From Planctomycetaceae bacterium (GTDB taxonomy: Bacteria > Planctomycetota > Planctomycetia > Pirellulales > Thermoguttaceae), in assembly GCA_031287585.1 (NCBI GenBank), contig JAITST010000157.1, positions 1-8,656 of the forward strand: DNA of 8,656 nt, in the 5' to 3' direction. Numbering within the stretch: position 1 is the stretch's first letter; each line of letters starts with the position of its first letter. Of this stretch, positions 6,223 through 8,656 are shown one piece after another. The notes under the pieces were generated by a model. It searched no databases and was not told the origin of the DNA. It saw nothing but the letters and a program-made list of their open reading frames with translations. The translations under genes were made by a program, and so were the position numbers.

Positions 6223-6465
6223 TCAATACGTCTCGAAGAATCTTGTATCCGTTCCGCCGCCGCCTATTTTTAGACAGACCGTTTGCATACATTTTGGGCA
6301 ACGTCCTTCGTAGGCAGTTCCTTCTTTGTTTACGTAGATTCTGGAATAGACTCCGCAGCAATTGAAACGGATTCCTATGAATTTTTTCGATTGATTTTGT
6401 TTGTCCGGTTGGTTTGAGTTTTTGTTACGTTGAACCGGATTTGGGTCGTCGGTTAGGTCTAACAT
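6223..6465 (-). CDS. Small conserved Cys-rich (zinc-ribbon-like) protein
   Basis: The 80-residue protein has a polar, Asn- and Gln-rich N-terminal 28 residues, then a compact conserved domain: FIGIRFNCCGVYSRIYVNKE (29-48), GTAYEGRCPKC (49-59) and IGGGGTDTRFFETY (67-80). C36-C37 and the C56-x2-C59 knuckle, in a strand-rich context, look like a rubredoxin or zinc-ribbon type metal site. I recall the 'GtAYeGRCPkC...igpGGTd.RFF.a' pattern from short uncharacterised planctomycete proteins. There is no signal peptide, so it should be cytoplasmic; nucleic-acid or protein binding is only a guess. It is first in a likely two-gene unit with the EF-hand protein. The ATG has no clear Shine-Dalgarno. Confidence 0.8.
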   Translation of the reverse strand: MLDLTDDPNPVQRNKNSNQPDKQNQSKKFIGIRFNCCGVYSRIYVNKEGTAYEGRCPKCMQTVCLKIGGGGTDTRFFETY

Positions 6466-6494
6466 TTTAGTATGGTATTAAAGTAATCGTTCAC

Positions 6495-6656
6495 GGTTTT
6501 CTCACCACAAAGAGTGTTATTATTTTAGATTTATGATTTTAGATTGTTTGCAATACAAACGTTCACGTTACAACAACGTAATATACGTTAAAATTACAAA
6601 TCTAAAACCATAAATCCAAAATAACTCCGTTCCTCCTCGTGCCTTCGCGGTTAAAC
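6495..6656. repeat. Composite inverted repeat, about 160 bp
   Basis: The central arms 6520-6545 and 6599-6624 (26 nt each) match at 24 of 26 positions; the left arm reads TTATTTTAGATTTATGATTT and so on. The enclosed 53 nt contains a small hairpin, GTTTG-CAATA-CAAAC (6546-6560), and repeated ACGTTA/ACGTAA words. Outside the arms, 6503-6516 (CACCACAAAGAGTG) and 6638-6652 (CGTGCCTTCGCGGTT) are diverged inverted copies of an ACCACGAAG-like motif. The structure fills most of the gap between the MFS gene end (6679) and the 80-aa gene start (6465). It has no T-tract typical of a terminator and looks more like a MITE-like or intergenic palindromic element. Confidence 0.75.
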
Positions 6657-6678
6657 ATTCAGGCATCCGTTACACATC

Positions 6679-8382
6679 TTAATCATGCGTCTTCGTTGCC
6701 GGACCGTTTTGACTGTGCAGTTTTTCGTTACCCGGTTCTCTTCCTAAAATCGCGAAGATGGCTGCGAATATCGCTATCCAGATTGACGGAATCAGGAACA
6801 GGTTACGCCAGTTCGACGATTGAGCGTCGAGATATTCCTGACGTGTAATACTAAAATCACCGTTCTCTATTTTAACAATCTTACGGAAAACTTTTTCAAA
6901 GTCGTCTCTCGCGAATTGAACACCGCCAACCGCTATCGTTTCCGGCGATGCTTTCAACTCACCGAACGTAATTTTGTTATCGTTGTCGGTATCAATCAAC
7001 TCGCTCCACGTCTTGACGTGTTCTTGTTCCGCGATACCTTTCGACTTGTTGATTATAGTATTCAATGTTGCCGACAAATTCAGATAACGCCACGCCGAAT
7101 TTACCATCCTCGCGTCAACCCATTCCGGTAACTTTTGCGGATTGTTACGTGTCAACTCTGCCCAGAATTTTTGTACGTCCGTTGACTCCGGAAGAATGTA
7201 AACCTCCTTCAACCCGGCAAGTTCCTTTTCAGGGACTTTGCTAATCGTTGACGCAACATTCATATTCTCAACCGTCGGCGTATTTTGCGGCAGGTCTTTG
7301 AGATTACCATACAACTGACTACCGCCAACTTGTCCGATACCGAGCAGCAAGAACACCATTAAACTCTGCATACTCGCCTTGATTTCCGCTGGTGCTTTTC
7401 GTTCGGCATACATATACGACGCGACGTACAGAAAACTGTAACCCAACCCGTGTAACAGCAAACCAATAATAGCAACCTCAAAGTGCGGACACATGAAGCA
7501 CAAGTAACGTAACGCCCACGAAACCATACCAATCGTGATAACCCACTTCAAACCTATTCGTGCTACAAACACAGGCAGCATCGCCATAAAAAAGATTTCG
7601 GAGAACTGATTGAGTGTCGTTAGTGCGAGCGGTGACGGATAACCGCGTTGTGTCAGATACGTTACCTGGAACGCGAAGAAGTAGTTACAAGCCGGAATAC
7701 TCGCGATGAAAACGCAGATTGCAAAAACGGCAAACCCCGGGTCTTTGAACATCTGTAACGCACCAAGCCCGAGAGCGTCGCTCTTTTCACCAGCAGAAGG
7801 CGCACCTTTCGGCGGCGTGTTTGGCAACGTCAACGAGTAAATCGAGAGTAAAATTCCCGTTACACCGCCGACATAGAAAAATTTCGGTTCACCGGCACCG
7901 CCAAAGCAAGCGTCAATGAGCAAGTTGATGAAAATCCAGCCGATTGTTCCGAACACGAAAACACGCGGTGCCATACCTGGATTCGGTAGGTGCTTCATAA
8001 CAATCGTGTTCACAAGTCCGACTGTCGGCATAAAGCAAATACCGGAGAGCATAATGAGTATCATAAGCGGTGCGAACTTGCCGTAATCGGCAGAACACAA
8101 TGCCCCGCACGCGATAAGACACAAGCCGCCGATGAAGTGCAAGACCGACACAACTTTCTGCGCTGAAAAATAACGGTCAGCGATGGGACCGATAAACATT
8201 GGTGAAATAACAGCACCGAGCGGTATCGCGGCATACAACCAACCCACGTGCATTCCGCTCAAATGCAGTACGTTAGTACAATAACCGCCGAGCGCATTCG
8301 CCCAAGAGCCCCAAATCGAAAACAGCATCGCATAAGCGATACACAGACGCGGATAAGCAAAAGAAACTTTCGTGTTTGACAT
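6679..8382 (-). CDS. MFS transporter, nucleoside:H+ symporter-like, with EF-hand insert
   Basis: The 567-residue protein starts at an ATG with AGGAGA (8393-8388) upstream. Eleven hydrophobic segments can be placed at about 9-31, 46-68, 77-97, 102-125, 140-158, 167-187, 216-240, 254-275, 278-297, 302-325 and 336-358, and a twelfth at 524-546. Motifs such as PLGAVISPMFIGPIADRYF (54-72), FGTIGWI (144-150) and LHGLGYSFLYVASYMY (310-325) fit the nucleoside:proton symporter branch of the MFS (NupG/XapB type), usually about 420 residues. The extra length is a polar segment of about 160 residues (362-523) between TM11 and TM12. It carries a canonical EF-hand loop at D464-E475 (DTDNDNKITFGE) and a degenerate one at 505-516. 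With the N-terminus inside, this loop faces the outside. The substrate is inferred from family only. The gene stands alone on the minus strand, with an IS end about 130 bp upstream. Confidence 0.9.
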   Translation of the reverse strand: MSNTKVSFAYPRLCIAYAMLFSIWGSWANALGGYCTNVLHLSGMHVGWLYAAIPLGAVISPMFIGPIADRYFSAQKVVSVLHFIGGLCLIACGALCSADYGKFAPLMILIMLSGICFMPTVGLVNTIVMKHLPNPGMAPRVFVFGTIGWIFINLLIDACFGGAGEPKFFYVGGVTGILLSIYSLTLPNTPPKGAPSAGEKSDALGLGALQMFKDPGFAVFAICVFIASIPACNYFFAFQVTYLTQRGYPSPLALTTLNQFSEIFFMAMLPVFVARIGLKWVITIGMVSWALRYLCFMCPHFEVAIIGLLLHGLGYSFLYVASYMYAERKAPAEIKASMQSLMVFLLLGIGQVGGSQLYGNLKDLPQNTPTVENMNVASTISKVPEKELAGLKEVYILPESTDVQKFWAELTRNNPQKLPEWVDARMVNSAWRYLNLSATLNTIINKSKGIAEQEHVKTWSELIDTDNDNKITFGELKASPETIAVGGVQFARDDFEKVFRKIVKIENGDFSITRQEYLDAQSSNWRNLFLIPSIWIAIFAAIFAILGREPGNEKLHSQNGPATKTHD

Positions 8383-8514
8383 TTATGTCTCCTGTGAAAA
8401 AGGTGTTACGCCGCAACCATCGAGGACGCGGCAAATTTTAATTTGACAGCGGTGATTCTAACATAAATCACAACGGAACGCTAGTGGGGGAATACAAAAT
8501 GATTTTTACAGCGG

Positions 8515-8656
8515 TGGACTGCAAAAACTGGACGCGAAATGGGGGGGGAATAAGATATAAATTACACTTTTTTAACCCCGTTTTTGGAGTCCCTAATGAG
8601 TAAAAAACGTACCACTTACACGCCGGAGTTCAAGTCGAAAGTTGCGTTGGCTGCCG
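8515..8656 (+). mobile_element. Left end of an IS3-family insertion sequence (runs out of window)
   Basis: The transposase start at 8596 is preceded by TGGACTGCAAAAACTGGACG at 8515-8534, which resembles the TG-initiated terminal inverted repeats of IS3-family elements (TGnACTGnnnnnAAAnnTGGAC as remembered). If correct, the left end is 8515 and the bases just before it (about 8512-8514, CGG) would be the target duplication, which can only be confirmed at the right end outside the window. A run of eight G (8541-8548) lies between the repeat and the gene. Confidence 0.7.
8596..8656 (+). CDS. IS3-family transposase OrfA, N-terminus (truncated by window end)
   Basis: Only the first 20 codons are present: MSKKRTTYTPEFKSKVALAA. 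The pattern of basic residues, then 'YtpEFKskVaLaA', is typical of the helix-turn-helix OrfA protein (HTH_Tnp_1) of IS3-family elements, which binds the terminal inverted repeats and, after programmed -1 frameshifting with OrfB, forms the active transposase. GGAG at 8586-8589 lies 6 nt before the ATG. Integrity of the rest cannot be judged. It points away from the neighbouring transporter gene. Confidence 0.85.
   Translation, partial: MSKKRTTYTPEFKSKVALAA

Noticed and set aside
8541..8548. Run of eight G as a quadruplex or phase-variable tract
   Set aside because: It is a single run outside any visible coding sequence; one tract does not make a quadruplex and it lies in the IS leader.

Overview
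The window looks like ordinary chromosomal DNA of a planctomycete of moderate GC content. A type IV pilin-like DUF1559 protein, short lipoproteins and secreted proteins of families I recognise mainly from Planctomycetota, EF-hand secreted proteins and a 12-TM nucleoside-permease-type MFS protein all point to the Pirellulales or a related group. The genus cannot be fixed from the sequence. The assignments come from remembered family signatures, not from a search.

Layout from left to right. (1) Positions 1-243 hold the last 80 codons of a plus-strand gene that resembles the C-terminal beta-domain of GH51 alpha-L-arabinofuranosidases. (2) A gene-free stretch of about 660 bp follows, with a long hairpin (core 355-408) and two runs of 10-bp tandem repeats (655-727). 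(3) A minus-strand pair reads from 2362 to 901: a 155-aa conserved cytoplasmic protein, then after 16 nt a 325-aa lipoprotein with a probable LolA/LppX-like body. (4) A minus-strand DUF1559 protein (3698-2577) is driven by a near-consensus promoter embedded in inverted repeats. (5) A 456-bp divergent intergenic region carries degenerate 27-bp repeats. (6) A plus-strand secreted BON-domain protein with a Q-rich middle and an aromatic C-terminal domain (4155-5045) is followed by a strong terminator. (7) A minus-strand pair reads from 6465 to 5176: an 80-aa Cys-rich zinc-ribbon-like protein and a secreted protein with four EF-hand loops. (8) A composite inverted repeat of about 160 bp lies at 6495-6656. 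(9) A minus-strand MFS transporter (8382-6679) carries an extra domain of about 160 residues with an EF-hand pair between TM11 and TM12. (10) The left end of an IS3-family insertion sequence starts at about 8515 and runs out of the window.

Most of the genes are exported or envelope-linked: the lipoprotein, the pilin-like protein, the BON protein, the EF-hand protein and the transporter. No defence system, CRISPR array, tRNA or rRNA was seen. The most unusual protein is the transporter with the predicted extracytoplasmic EF-hand insert, which lies next to a gene for a secreted four-EF-hand protein. The most unusual non-coding features are the promoter and inverted-repeat cluster at 3739-3816 and the long hairpins at 355-408 and 6520-6624.
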